Assembly: GCA_038239305.1 (NCBI GenBank)
Contig: JBBSEW010000013.1
Location: forward strand, 1-64,000
Origin: JALYUA01 sp038239305
GTDB taxonomy: Bacteria > Acidobacteriota > Thermoanaerobaculia > UBA5066 > Gp7-AA6
DNA length: 64,000 bases
Direction of reading: 5' to 3'
Below the pieces are notes generated by a model, which did no database searches, had not been told where the DNA came from, and saw only the letters and a program-made list of their open reading frames with translations. The stretch's first letter is position 1. The number at the start of each line of letters is the position of its first letter. Below, piece after piece: positions 46,596 through 56,640 of this stretch. The position numbers and the translations under genes were made by a program.

Positions 46596-47825
46596 CTACC
46601 TCTTGTCCCACGGCGGCATCGGATACAACGCCGCCTTCTCGGCGACCTTCTCGGGCCAGACGGTGTATTTCTTCCCGTCCGGCTGCAACTGTTCGATCGC
46701 CATGGGCTTGTAGATGTTGACCCCCCGCGAGTCGAACTTGACCTGGCCGTAGAACGTCATGATGTCGAGGGCCGCGATCGCGTCGCGGACTTTCGGGCCG
46801 TCGATCGAGCCGGCCTTCTCGATCGCCTTCGCGAACGCCCAGACCGCGGCCGCGGACTCGGCCACCTGGTACGGAATCACCTTGTAGTCCGGATGCTTCG
46901 CCTGGAAGGCCGTCGCGAAAGCCTGCGGGGTCTTCCACGGATCCGTGCCCTCGTATTTCAGGGCGGGAGTCCACTGTGTCGCGCCATAGATGAAGTCGGC
47001 GTTGCCCTTCAGGTTCTCCCGGAACTCGGGGGAGGACGGCCCGACGGAGAATCCCATCGCCCGCGGCGAAACCCCGAGGTCCTTCGCCTGCTTGACGATG
47101 ATGAGCGAGTCCTGAAGGTGACCCGAGCCCAGGACCACGTGCGGGTTCTTCCCCTTGATGTTGGTCAGAAGGGAGCTCACGTCCTGCGTGCCCGTCGGAT
47201 AGAGCTCGTGGTAAACGACGTCGAATCCCTTCTCCTTCGCGTACTCCGCGGCGCCCTGGGCGACTTCCTTCGAGAAAGGCTCGTTCTCGCCGAGGATCGC
47301 GACTGTTTTCGCCGTCGGGTCCTTCGCCTTCACGAGGTCGATCAGGCCGCGCAGATACAGCTTGGCGGGCGAGAGGACGGCGAAGGTGTACTTGTAGCCC
47401 TTCGAGAAGATGCTCTCGGCCGAACCGTTGGCCTCGATCATCGGAACTTTGTATTTCTCGCAGATCGGGGCCGCCGTGCCCGAGGGCGCGGAACCGTAGG
47501 GCCCGAGGATCAGGTTGACTTTGTCCTCGTTGATGAGCTTCTCGATGAGCTGAGCGGTGCGCTCTGACTTCGACTCGTCGTCGTACACCTTCATCGCGAC
47601 CTTCCAGGTTTTTCCACCCGCCCGGATGCCGCCCATCTCGTTGATTTTGTCGAGGGCGATCTGGTATCCGTCGCGCGTGTACTCGCCTTCCTTGGCCGTC
47701 TTGCCGGTGATCGAGATCGCAGCTCCGAACGTGATCGTGTTGTCGGCGGCGCCGGCCGGCGCGGGAAAGAGGAGCGTCAGGGATGCCAGAAGCGAGAGAA
47801 TCGAGCCCGTCTTTCGCAAGCGCAT
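46596..47825 (-). CDS. Periplasmic substrate-binding protein of the third Liv importer
   Basis: A 409-residue protein with a signal peptide (MRLRKTGSILSLLASLTLLF, cleavage after PAGAA). The type I binding fold is visible as TFGAAISITGKTAKEGEY, LILGPYGSAPSGTAAPICEK and MIEANGSAESIF. It is the first gene of the SBP-livH-livM-livGF run. ATG at 47825 has gaggaggg nearby. It differs clearly from the other two binding proteins of the window, so the ligands probably differ. Confidence 0.88.
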   Translation of the reverse strand: MRLRKTGSILSLLASLTLLFPAPAGAADNTITFGAAISITGKTAKEGEYTRDGYQIALDKINEMGGIRAGGKTWKVAMKVYDDESKSERTAQLIEKLINEDKVNLILGPYGSAPSGTAAPICEKYKVPMIEANGSAESIFSKGYKYTFAVLSPAKLYLRGLIDLVKAKDPTAKTVAILGENEPFSKEVAQGAAEYAKEKGFDVVYHELYPTGTQDVSSLLTNIKGKNPHVVLGSGHLQDSLIIVKQAKDLGVSPRAMGFSVGPSSPEFRENLKGNADFIYGATQWTPALKYEGTDPWKTPQAFATAFQAKHPDYKVIPYQVAESAAAVWAFAKAIEKAGSIDGPKVRDAIAALDIMTFYGQVKFDSRGVNIYKPMAIEQLQPDGKKYTVWPEKVAEKAALYPMPPWDKR

Positions 47826-47878
47826 GCGGCCCTCCTCAGAATGGCGGGAACTATATAAGCTGTGGCTCTTTGCGGTCG

Positions 47879-47960
47879 GTTCCCGTTTCCCGTTTCCGGT
47901 TTCCGGTTTCCGGTTTCCAATTTCCGACTATCGGTTACGGGTCGTGTGTTTGATTTACGG
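47879..47960. repeat. Tandem repeats gtttcc and acgggt-type words
   Basis: Units cccgttt and ccggttt (about six) are followed by tacgggctatgagctacggg and ttacgggtcatgag. They sit in the 230-base gap between a divergent pair, the binding protein (start 47825) and the lipocalin-like gene (start 48056), where promoters are also expected. I cannot separate promoter boxes from the repeat. Confidence 0.7.
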
Positions 47961-48055
47961 GCTATGAGCTACGGGTTACGGGTCATGAGTCGTGAATCCC
48001 GGGTTCGACGAACTCCGCCGGCGGACCTGGCCCGGCGCATCCGGAGGAATGGACC

Positions 48056-48523
48056 ATGACGGGATCCGTGCGGGAGCGGCTCGTCGGAGTCTGGAGCCTC
48101 CGGTCGATTCGCGATCGGGACTCCGGCGGCGCCGAGAGCGACGCCCCCGGTTTCGGGTCGGATCCGGCGGGACGGCTGATCTACACCGCCTCGGGACACG
48201 TGGCGGTGAACTTCATGAAACGGTCGCGGACACTCTGGAGCTCCGAGGATGGGCACTCCGAAGCGGAGCGCGCTTCCGCAGCGGCCGGGTACGGCGCCTA
48301 CGCCGGCCGCTTCACGGTCGGCGAGGCCGAGGGCATCGTCATCCATCACGTCGAAGTGGCGCTGATCCCGAATCGGATCGGAACGGATCTCATCCGAGCC
48401 TATTCCCTGAAGGAGAACGACAGCATCCTGATCCTGCGGCCGCCGCCCTTCGTCCGGGACAATCGCACGGCTCGCACGACTCGCATGACCGAGCGCGCGC
48501 TGATGTGGGAACGGATCGGCTGA
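48056..48523 (+). CDS. Lipocalin-like domain protein
   Basis: A 155-residue protein: MTGSVRERLVGVWSLRSIRD at the start, then GRLIYTASGHVAVNFM and a C-terminal ALMWERIG, the pattern of the bacterial lipocalin-like domain (Pfam Lipocalin_5 type). There is no signal peptide, so it is predicted cytoplasmic. It stands alone between two minus-strand operons and converges on the acetyl-CoA synthetase gene. Members are often found in secondary or aromatic metabolism, but no function is assigned here. Confidence 0.78.
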   Translation: MTGSVRERLVGVWSLRSIRDRDSGGAESDAPGFGSDPAGRLIYTASGHVAVNFMKRSRTLWSSEDGHSEAERASAAAGYGAYAGRFTVGEAEGIVIHHVEVALIPNRIGTDLIRAYSLKENDSILILRPPPFVRDNRTARTTRMTERALMWERIG

Positions 48524-48557
48524 ACGTAACCCATCCCTCACGACGCACAACTGCACC

Positions 48558-50507
48558 CTACCCCTTCATCTCCCCCCGCATCTCGCGCCACGCCTCCCGC
48601 GCCTCATCGACGGACCCCTCGTCCTCGATCGTCGTGATGTCGCCCGGATCTTTCCCGAGGGTGACCGCCTTGAGAACCCGCCGCATGATCTTGCCGCTCC
48701 GCGTCTTCGGAAGGTTCCGCACGAAGTTGAGCTCGCCCACGACGGCCACGGCGCCGAGCTCCCGCCGGATCGTGGCGAGGATCGCGGCGCGCAACTCCGG
48801 GGAAGGGTCATGGCCCTGGCGCAGCACGACGAAGGCGGAAATGATCTCGCCGCGCAGCTCGTCCGGCCGTCCGGTGACGCCCGCTTCGGCAACGGACGAG
48901 TGCTGGAGGCAGGCCGTCTCGACCTCGATCGTGCCGAGGCGATGTCCCGCGATCTTGATGATCTCGTCCGCGCGGCCCATGAACCAGACGTACCCGTCCT
49001 CGTCGATCATCGCGGAGTCGCCGGTCGAGTACACGCCGGGGATCTTCGACCAGTAGTCCGCGCCGTACCGGTCGGGTTCGCCCCAGAGGGATGCCGTGAG
49101 CCCGGGAAACGGCCGCCGGATTGCCATGATCCCCTTCTCGCCCGGCCGGCAGGGCTCCCCCTCGGGCGTCAGCACGGCGCACTCGATCCCGGGGAGCGGA
49201 ATCGTGGCGGATCCGGGCTTGATCGGCAGCAGGGAAATCCCGTACGGGTTTCCGAAGACCGGCCCCGAGGTCTCGGTCTGCCACATGTGGTCGATCACCG
49301 GCACGCGTCCCGCGAGGACCCGGTTCTGGAGCCAGTCCCACGCCGGCGCGTTCAAGACCTCGCCGGCGCTGAACACCCGCTCGAGCGTCGACAGGTCGAA
49401 GCCGCGCGCCGCGTCATCGCCGTAGCGCATGAGGAGCCGGATCGCCGTCGGCGACGTGAACACGCCCGTGACGCGGAACTCCTCGACGATCTTCCAGACG
49501 GTCGAAGGATCCGGGTGGTCGATCGCCCCCTCGTACGCCACCGTCGTGCAACCGGCCAGAAGCGGCGCGTACACGATGTAGCCGTGACCGACGATCCATC
49601 CGATGTCGGATGTCGACCACCAGACCTCGCCCGCGCGCAGCCCCAGGCACCACCTTCCCATGCTCGCGACGTGCACCTGATAGCCGCCATGCGTGTGGAC
49701 GGCGAGCTTCGGCTTCGCGGTCGTCCCGGACGTCGCGAGGATGAACGCAGGCTCGTTCGACTCGAGAGGCTCGTGGGCGCGGCTCTGTCCGGCTCCGCGC
49801 GCGAGGAACTCCTCCCAGGGAACGTCGCGACCCGCGGTCATCGGCACGGCGCCGCCCGTGCGGTTCAGGACGACGACGTGACGGACGGCATGCGGCTCGC
49901 GGCCGCCATCGAGCGCCGCATCGACGATCTCCTTCAGCCGCACGTCCTTGCCCTTGCGGTAGGTCACGTCGGAGGTGAAAACGAGACGGGAGCCGCTCGC
50001 GCGGATCCGGTCGCCGAGCGCCCTCTCGCCGAAGCCCGCGAAGACCACCATGTGGATCGCGCCGATGCGGACGGCCGCGAGCATGAGGATCACGGCTTCC
50101 GGGATCGTCGGCATGTAGATCGTGATCCGGTCGCCCTTTCCGATCCCCATTCCCCGCAGACCCGCCGCCGCGCGCTCGACATCTCCCAGCAGCTGCGCGT
50201 AGGTCGAGATTCTCCGCTCTCCCCGCTCGTTCAATCCGACGAGCGCCGCCTGTTCTCCGCGGCCGTGGAGCACGTGATGGTCCAGGCAGTTGTAGGCGAG
50301 GTTCGTGATGCCGCCTTCGAACCACCGGAAAGAGGGCTGATCCCACGTCAGGGTCTTCTCCCAGCTCCGGAACCACGGCAGCTCCCGGGCGGCCCGGTCC
50401 CAGAAAGCGTCCGGATCGTTTCGCGCGTCCTCGACCACGCGGCGCACGACCGGATTGACGAGCTCGATGCGCAGGGCGCTCGCGGCGCCTTCTTCGTGGC
50501 CGGTCAC
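48558..50507 (-). CDS. acs: Acetyl-CoA synthetase-like AMP-forming ligase
   Basis: A 649-residue ligase of the acetyl-CoA synthetase family. FRWFEGGITNLAYNCLDHHV near residue 50 is the Acs-type opening, followed by WWSTSDIGWIVGHGYIVYAP and MWQTETSGPVFGNP, and the acetylatable lysine motif LPKTRSGKIMRRVLKA near the end. The P-loop reads LATSGTTAKPKLAVHTHGG instead of the commoner YTSGTTGKPKG, a variant that may mark a subfamily with another short-chain acid as substrate. GTG at 50507 overlaps the YjbR-like stop (GTGA). Confidence 0.85.
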   Translation of the reverse strand: MTGHEEGAASALRIELVNPVVRRVVEDARNDPDAFWDRAARELPWFRSWEKTLTWDQPSFRWFEGGITNLAYNCLDHHVLHGRGEQAALVGLNERGERRISTYAQLLGDVERAAAGLRGMGIGKGDRITIYMPTIPEAVILMLAAVRIGAIHMVVFAGFGERALGDRIRASGSRLVFTSDVTYRKGKDVRLKEIVDAALDGGREPHAVRHVVVLNRTGGAVPMTAGRDVPWEEFLARGAGQSRAHEPLESNEPAFILATSGTTAKPKLAVHTHGGYQVHVASMGRWCLGLRAGEVWWSTSDIGWIVGHGYIVYAPLLAGCTTVAYEGAIDHPDPSTVWKIVEEFRVTGVFTSPTAIRLLMRYGDDAARGFDLSTLERVFSAGEVLNAPAWDWLQNRVLAGRVPVIDHMWQTETSGPVFGNPYGISLLPIKPGSATIPLPGIECAVLTPEGEPCRPGEKGIMAIRRPFPGLTASLWGEPDRYGADYWSKIPGVYSTGDSAMIDEDGYVWFMGRADEIIKIAGHRLGTIEVETACLQHSSVAEAGVTGRPDELRGEIISAFVVLRQGHDPSPELRAAILATIRRELGAVAVVGELNFVRNLPKTRSGKIMRRVLKAVTLGKDPGDITTIEDEGSVDEAREAWREMRGEMKG

Positions 50508-50941
50508 GCGTCCTTCTCCTTCTTCTTCCTCTTCGCGCGCGGCCGGGCGCGGGGCGACCGAGAGCGCCTGGCGCCGCGCTTCTCGTCGAGCCGGGCGACG
50601 AGCTTCCGGGGAGCGATCGCGCGGTAGCTCTCCTCGATCCACGCGGTCAGGAGCACGCCCGGGAGCGCGTCGCCCGGCTCGAAGGAGGCCGTGATCCATC
50701 CCGCTTTCCCGAGTCCGTAACCTGTCGGCTCGGCAAACGGAAGCTCGAGGGCTTCGAACGAGGACTGCGGCAGCTTCACGGAGAGCGAGGTCCCGCTCGC
50801 CGCCGACGGTCTTCCGAGAAACACGAAAACCTTGTTCCCGACTTTCGCGACGCTCTCGCCCCACGGGAAGTCTTCCCGGGCGCCGGGAAGAGAGAACGCG
50901 AATTGGCGAAGCTTCGAAGGAGGAAACCCTTTCGGCGCCAT
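50504..50941 (-). CDS. MmcQ/YjbR-family protein
   Basis: A 145-residue protein with the YjbR pattern: LRQFAFSLPGAREDFPWGES, KVFVFLG, and TGYGLGKAGWITASF, ending with a very basic tail (RPRAKRKKKEKD). The family has a double-wing fold and has been proposed to bind DNA; the tail is consistent with nucleic acid binding but proves nothing. It overlaps the acetyl-CoA synthetase gene by 4 bases and is the first gene of that pair. Confidence 0.8.
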   Translation of the reverse strand: MAPKGFPPSKLRQFAFSLPGAREDFPWGESVAKVGNKVFVFLGRPSAASGTSLSVKLPQSSFEALELPFAEPTGYGLGKAGWITASFEPGDALPGVLLTAWIEESYRAIAPRKLVARLDEKRGARRSRSPRARPRAKRKKKEKDA

Positions 50942-51015
50942 CCGGGAACTCTAACCCTCCTCCCGGAAGAATCCGATCCCCGGACCGGTGTGTAATAGCG
51001 CGAGGGGGATCGACC

Positions 51016-51984
51016 ATGAAAGCGATTCGCGTGTCGGAAGCCTGCAACGCGGATGAGATGCGCCTCGAAGACATTCCCGTTCCGGAGCCGAAGGCCGGGG
51101 AAGCGCTCGTCCGGATCGAGGCCGCGGGGGTCAATTTCATCGACGTCTACTACCGTTCAGGCACCTACCCGGGCGCGTATCCGATGACGCTCGGCATGGA
51201 GGCTGCGGGACGCGTCGAGAAGACCGGCACCGGCGTGACCTCCGTGAAGCCGGGCGACCGGGTCGCGTCCATCTCCTTCACCGGCTCCTACGCCGAATAT
51301 GCCGTGGCGCCGGCGGAGAAGCTCGTGCCGGTACCGGAGGGCGTGTCGGCGACCCAGGCGGCGGCCGTTCTCCTCCAGGGAATGACGGCTCACTACCTGG
51401 CTCATTCCACCTACCCGCTCCGGAAGGGCCAGGCCTGCCTCGTCCACGCCGGCGCTGGCGGCGTCGGCCTGCTCCTCTGCCAGATGGGCCGCCGGATCGG
51501 GGCGCGCGTCTTCGCGACGGCGGGCTCTCCGGAGAAGGTCGCGCTGGCCCGGGCAGCCGGAGCAGAGGTCGCCATCGACTACACGAAAGACGATTTCGTC
51601 GCCGCCGTGAAAAAGGGCACCGACGGGCGGGGCGTCTCCGTCGTCTACGACTCGGTCGGAAAGACGACCTTCGACGGCAGCCTCGACTGCCTCGAGCCGC
51701 GCGGCACAATGGTCCTCTTCGGCCAGTCGAGCGGATCGGTCCCCCCGATCGACCCCCAGATCCTGAACAAGAAAGGCTCTCTCTTTCTCACCCGCCCGAC
51801 GCTCTTCCACTACACCGCCACCCGCGAAGAGCTCCTCGAGCGGTCGAGCGCCGTCCTCGACGCCGTCGCCCGCCGGGAGCTGGACGTCAAGGTTTTTCGC
51901 GAAATCCCGTTGGCGGAAGCCGCGGAGTCCCATCGGTTGCTCGAAGGCAGGAAAACGACCGGCAAGATCGTGTTGGTTCCTTGA
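51016..51984 (+). CDS. qorA: NADPH:quinone oxidoreductase (QorA-like)
   Basis: A 322-residue medium-chain dehydrogenase without the zinc-binding cysteines, as in quinone reductases. AAGVNFIDVYYRSGTYPG is the QOR signature near residue 38. The NADPH-binding motif is HAGAGGVGLLLCQMGR at about residue 146, and LLQGMTAHYL is conserved. ATG at 51016 follows gaggggg. It diverges from the YjbR-like gene across about 75 bases. It reduces quinones or alpha,beta-unsaturated carbonyls in the cytoplasm. Confidence 0.9.
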   Translation: MKAIRVSEACNADEMRLEDIPVPEPKAGEALVRIEAAGVNFIDVYYRSGTYPGAYPMTLGMEAAGRVEKTGTGVTSVKPGDRVASISFTGSYAEYAVAPAEKLVPVPEGVSATQAAAVLLQGMTAHYLAHSTYPLRKGQACLVHAGAGGVGLLLCQMGRRIGARVFATAGSPEKVALARAAGAEVAIDYTKDDFVAAVKKGTDGRGVSVVYDSVGKTTFDGSLDCLEPRGTMVLFGQSSGSVPPIDPQILNKKGSLFLTRPTLFHYTATREELLERSSAVLDAVARRELDVKVFREIPLAEAAESHRLLEGRKTTGKIVLVP

Positions 51985-52562
51985 GAACGAGTGAGGGAGC
52001 TTGAGTTGGAATCTCGCGATCTCGCGATCTCATGATCTCGCGATCGATCGAACCATCGAACCATCAGGGAATCGGGCACAGGCGGCCGAGTCAGAATCGG
52101 GTGATCGGTGATCGGATGATCGGGTGATCAATCAGGGGAATCGGGTGATCCGAAGATCGGGGAATTGGGGGATTGGAGAATCGGGGAATCGGAATACGGC
52201 CCCTCACCCCAACCCTCTCCCGCCGGGGAGAGGGGGAAGACCCGAAGCTACGCTGCCTGGCGGTGTGACGAAAGTCTCTCTGGAGCCCGCCGCCGGCGGA
52301 GCCTCCCGTACGAGGCCATGAGTGAGGGAGCCCGCCGAAATCAGTCTCTTGCTCCCCTGGGGCTGCGACCGAACTACGAGCGGCGGCCACGGGTTCCCCT
52401 GAGGAACGAGGCCGCCGCGTGCCTCGGTAGGGAGGCGCCGCCGGCGGCGGGCGGATCTCGAGCCACGCTGCCGGAATCCGCTCGACCGGAGACGCCGGGT
52501 TCCCTCGCTTTGTTCGAGTAACCGAATGGCGCGAATCCTGCGGCCGATATCCCTTCGGTAGA
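51985..52562. other. Intergenic region, 578 bases, mostly repeats
   Basis: This lies between qorA and fdhD, both on the plus strand. The first half (52010-52238) is the composite repeat, copy B. The rest, 52240-52560, has open frames in several directions, but none with family resemblance or a ribosome site. The fdhD promoter should lie in 52450-52560, though no boxes are clear. Confidence 0.6.
52010..52238 (-). repeat. Composite intergenic repeat, copy B (inverted relative to copy A)
   Basis: Read on the minus strand, the modules follow the order of 8152-8350: the palindrome (here CCCTCTCC-N5-GGAGAGGG, 52213-52234), ggggtgagggg, cgattccc units, gatcacccgattcccctgat and tgatcacccgatca, ccctgatggttcga, then gatcgcgagatcatgagatc. 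A stretch of at least 28 bases around 52117-52144 is identical to copy A. The gatcgcgag end lies about 25 bases past the qorA stop, the same end toward a gene 3' end as in copy A. Confidence 0.8.
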
Positions 52563-53429
52563 GTGGCGCTTTACAATCGCCCCGTGCCTTCCATCGACCG
52601 CGTCCGCGTGCTCTCCCGGGATGCTTCCGGCGAGATCGAACGCATGGATGCGCTGGCGGTCGAGGAGCCCCTCGAGATCCGCCTCCAGTCCGAGGCCAGC
52701 GGGGCGGCCGAGCCCTTCGTCACGACGATGCGGACCCCCGGGCAAGACGAGGATCTCGCCGCCGGGCTGCTGTTTGCCGAAGGAGTCCTGGTCGAGCGAT
52801 CCGATCTCCTCCGGCTGGGGCGCCCGGCGGATCCGCGGATCGACCCGGAGCTGCGGGAAAATGTCGTCGTCGCCACGATCTCCGAAGCGGCGCTCTCGCG
52901 TAGCACGGCGCTGCGCCGCCGGACGGTCATGGGGTCGGCGTGCGGCGTGTGCGGGAAGACTTCGATCGAGAACGTGATTCCGGCGGATCGGCCGCCGATT
53001 GCATCGGATCTCGTCGTTTCCTCCGAGCTGTTGCTCGCCCTCCCCGACCGGCTCCGGCAGGGCCAGTCCGTCTTCGGCGAGACGGGCGGGCTGCACGCCG
53101 CCGGGCTCTTCGACCGGGAGGGCCGCCCGGGCGCCATTCGAGAGGACGTCGGGAGGCACAACGCGGTCGATAAGCTGGTCGGGTACTTCTGGCGGGAGAA
53201 CCGGTTTCCGCTATCCGACTTCGTGCTGGTCGTCTCCGGCCGTGCAGGTTTCGAGATCGCCCAGAAAGCGGCGGCTGCCGGAATCCCGATCGCCGCCTCG
53301 GTCTCCGCGCCGTCGAGCCTCGCCGTCGAGCTCGCCGACGCCGCCGGCCTCACTCTCGTCGGCTTCCTCCGGCCTCCGCGCTACAACATCTACTCCCATC
53401 CGAAAAGGATCCGCGCCGGCCCTTCGTAA
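52563..53429 (+). CDS. fdhD: Formate dehydrogenase accessory sulfurtransferase FdhD
   Basis: A 288-residue protein needed to sulfurate the molybdenum cofactor of formate dehydrogenase. The catalytic pair sits in GSACGVCGKTSI near residue 124; GETGGLHAAGLF, REDVGRHNAVDKLVG and VSGRAGFEIAQKAAAAGIPI are family blocks. GTG at 52563 is the open-frame start; a second GTG at 52584 is equally possible. It precedes the formate dehydrogenase genes by 114 bases on the same strand. Confidence 0.92.
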   Translation: MALYNRPVPSIDRVRVLSRDASGEIERMDALAVEEPLEIRLQSEASGAAEPFVTTMRTPGQDEDLAAGLLFAEGVLVERSDLLRLGRPADPRIDPELRENVVVATISEAALSRSTALRRRTVMGSACGVCGKTSIENVIPADRPPIASDLVVSSELLLALPDRLRQGQSVFGETGGLHAAGLFDREGRPGAIREDVGRHNAVDKLVGYFWRENRFPLSDFVLVVSGRAGFEIAQKAAAAGIPIAASVSAPSSLAVELADAAGLTLVGFLRPPRYNIYSHPKRIRAGPS

Positions 53430-53543
53430 TTGTCGAAAAAGAGAACGCTTCGCGGCGGCGCAGATTGACGTTGACATTGCGGGCGTGCGGGCGTCGAATA
53501 ATGTCCGACTCGAACGTCCTGTTTCCCCGTGAGGAGGTCTGGC

Positions 53544-56500
53544 ATGGAGCTCACGCGCCGGGGATTCTTGAAGGCTTCGGTGGCGGGCGGGTCGCTCGCC
53601 CTCGGATTCGACGTCGGCACGGCGAAGGCCGAGATGCGCGAGTTCAAGATTTCGCGCACCACGGAAACGCGAAGCACCTGCCCTTACTGCGCGGTCTCGT
53701 GCGGGATGATCATCCATACGCTCGGCGACAAGGCGAAAAACGCCACGGCGTCCGTCGTGCACGTCGAAGGCGACCCCGAGCACCCGATCAACCGCGGCAC
53801 GCTCTGCCCCAAGGGCGCCACCGTGAAGGACGACATCAACAGCCCCAACCGGCTGACGAAACCGCGGGTCCGGCGCCCTGGCTCGGACAAGTGGGAAGAC
53901 ATCACATGGGACGAGGCGATCGCCGGGATCGCGCGGCACGTCAAGACGACGCGCGACAAGTGCTTCGTCGAAAAGAACGCGAAGGGCCAGACGGTGCGCC
54001 GCAATCCCGGCATGGCGATGATCGGCGGCTGCACCGACACGACCGAATTCAATTTCCTCTACTGGAAGAGCGCTTCCGCCTGGGGGGTCCCGTATCGGGA
54101 CACCCAGGCCCGTGTTTGACACGGCCCCACGGTGGCCAGTTTGGCCGCCACGTTCGGTCGGGGAGCGATGACAAACGGATGGGTCGACATCAAGAATGCC
54201 GACGTCGTCCTTTGCATGGGCGGCAATCCCGCGGAGAACCACCCCTGCGGATTCAAGTGGGCGATCGAGGCGCGGCGCGTCCGTAACGCGAAGATCGTCG
54301 TGGTCGATCCGCGCTTCACGCGCACGGCCGCCGTCGCGGATCTCTATTCGCCGGTGCGGGTCGGGTCGGACATCGCCTACCTGCTCGGCATCATCCGCTA
54401 CGCGATCGAGACGAAGCGTTACCACGACGAATACGTCAAGATTCACACGAACGCTCCCTACATCGTCGGCGAGAAGTTCGGATTCGAGGACGGGTTCTTC
54501 TCCGGCTTCGACGAGGCGAAGAAGACCTACGACAAGACAGCATGGGGCTACGAAGCCGATGCGAAGTCCAAGACCTACTCCGTGGATCCGACGCTCGAGA
54601 ATCCGCGCTGCGTCTTCCAGCTCCTGAAGAAGCACGTCGACCGCTACACGCCCGAGATGGTCGAGAAGATCTGCGGAGTGCCGAAGGCGACGTTCCTCAA
54701 GGTGGCCGAGCTCGTCACCTCGACGGGCAACGCCCAGAAGGCCGGTACCATCCTGTACGCCCTCGGCTGGACGCAGCATTCGGTCGGCGTCCAGATGATC
54801 CGTGCGGCGGCGATGCTGCAGCTGCTTCTGGGAAACGTCGGCCGGCCGGGCGGCGGCGTCAACGCTCTGCGGGGCCACTCGAACATCCAGGGCGCGACGG
54901 ACACGGCGGGCGTTTTCGACATCCTGCCGGGCTATCTCAAGACTCCCGCGGCGGACGCGCAGACGCTCAAGGACTACTTCACGGCCTCGACTCCGACGAT
55001 CCTCGGCAACCAGGCGTGGGCGTCCATGAACTATTGGTCGAACTATCCGAAGTTCATGGTGTCGCTGCTGAAGTCCCTCTACGGGAAGGCTTCCACGCGG
55101 GAGAACGACTGGGGCTACGCCTGGCTCCCGAAGATCGACGGCAACTACTCCTGGATGTACATCTTCGACGACATGTATCGCGGCAACTCCAAGCGCGCGG
55201 GCGGAGACGAACCGGGGCCGGAGGGTCTCATGACCTTCGGGATGAACCCGGTCGGCATCGGCCCCAACGTGAAGAAGATGATTGGCGCCCACTCGAAGCT
55301 CAAGTGGCTCGTCGTCGTCGAGAACCACGAAGTCGAAACGTCGACGTTCTGGACGGCGCCGAAAGAGTACGGCACCCCGGCCGCCTCCGCGATCCCGACC
55401 GAGGTGTACCTCCTTCCGGCGAGCAATTTCGCCGAGAAGGACGGCAGTTTCACGAACTCGGCGCGCTGGATCCAGTGGAAATGGAAGGCCCTCGATCCAC
55501 CGGGACAGGCAAAGACCGACCAGGAGATCCTCGCGCGCATCTTCCTGGCCGTCCGGGAGCTCTATCGCAAGGAAGGCGGCGCGTGCCCCGAGCAGGTGGC
55601 GAGCGTCTCCTGGGCCTACTCGAATCCGGTCGCTCCGGATCTCGGAGAGGTCCTGAAGGAGTTGAACGGGAAGGCGCTCGCCGACCTGCCGGATCCGGCC
55701 GACAAGACGAAGACGAAAGTCCTCAAGACGGCCGGGCAGCAGCTCGACGGATTCGGCCAGCTGACGGATGACGGCTCGACCGCGTGCGGGAACTGGCTCA
55801 TGACCGGCGTGTTCACGGAAGCCGGCAACATGTCCCAGCGCCGGAATCCGGTGGACGACGCGAACGGTCTCGGGATGTTTCACAACTGGGGGTTCTCGTG
55901 GCCGGCGAACCGCCGCGTCATGTACAACCGCGCGTCCGCCGATGCAAACGGAAAGGCATGGGATCCGACGCGAGTCGGAATCCAGTGGAACGGCGAAAAG
56001 TGGGTCGGCGACGTGCCCGACATCAAGCCGGACTCCCCTCCCGGCCAGTTCGGCGCGTTCATCATGAATGCGGAGGGCGTCGGCCGCCTGTTCGCGCCGT
56101 CCTTGAACGACGGGCCGTTCCCGGAGCATTACGAGGCAGTCGAGGCGCCATGCGACAACGTCCTGCATCCGAAGGTCACATCGAGCCCGGTCACCGTCCG
56201 CTTCAAGTCGGACAAGGACATCTACGGGACGCGAGACAAGTTTCCCATCATCTGCACGACGTACCGGCTCACCGAGATGTACCACTACTGGACGCAGCAT
56301 TTGCCCCGCCTGAACATGCTGCAGCCCGGGCAATTCTTCGAGATTCCCGAGGAGCTCGCGAATCAGAAGGGCATCGCCAACGGCGACCGCGCGCGAATCA
56401 CTTCGGCCCGAGGGTCGGTCGAGGGGGTCGCGATGGTGACGAAGCGGCTGCGCCCGATGCAGATCGACGGCAAGCCCCTGTGGCAGGTCGGTATGCCGAT

Positions 56501-56630
56501 CCACTGGGGATTCGCGGGTGAAAAGGGTCACACGGGAACGCTCGCCAACATCCTGACTCCAACCGCCATGGATCCGAACACGTGGACGCCGGAATTCAAG
56601 TCCTTCCTCGTCCAGCTCGAGAAAGCCTGA
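53544..56630 (+). CDS. fdnG: Formate dehydrogenase catalytic subunit, selenocysteine-containing (FdnG/FdoG type)
   Basis: A 1028-residue periplasmic molybdo(tungsto)-enzyme oxidising formate to CO2. The Tat signal is LTRRGFLKASVAGG (residues 3-16). A [4Fe-4S] motif is CPYCAVSCGM followed by CPKG. Translation must read through TGA at 54117-54119: the residues on both sides, AR-V-[Sec]-HGPTVASLA, are the active-site signature of FdnG/FdoG, where selenocysteine (here residue 192) binds the metal. A hairpin right after the TGA fits a bacterial SECIS. The frame is open after it to 56630, with normal length. ATG at 53544 follows gaggaggt. The Sec machinery genes are not in the window. Confidence 0.95.
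54117..54159 (+). promoter_or_regulatory. UGA selenocysteine codon with SECIS hairpin
   Basis: TGA is followed after 11 bases by a 7-base-pair stem GGTGGCC/GGCCGCC (54131-54149) closing an AGTTT loop, over a lower stem cggcc/ggtcg. Spacing, size and the GU in the loop agree with the SelB-binding hairpin of enterobacterial fdnG. Confidence 0.88.
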
Positions 56631-56640
56631 GGACGCGCCG

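Noticed and set aside
52165..52521. Open frame of 118 codons between qorA and fdhD
   Set aside because: Its first part is translated from the composite repeat. No ribosome site or family match.
54117..54119. In-frame TGA as a true stop splitting fdnG into two genes
   Set aside because: Residues around it are the selenocysteine signature of the family, and a SECIS-like hairpin follows at the right distance.
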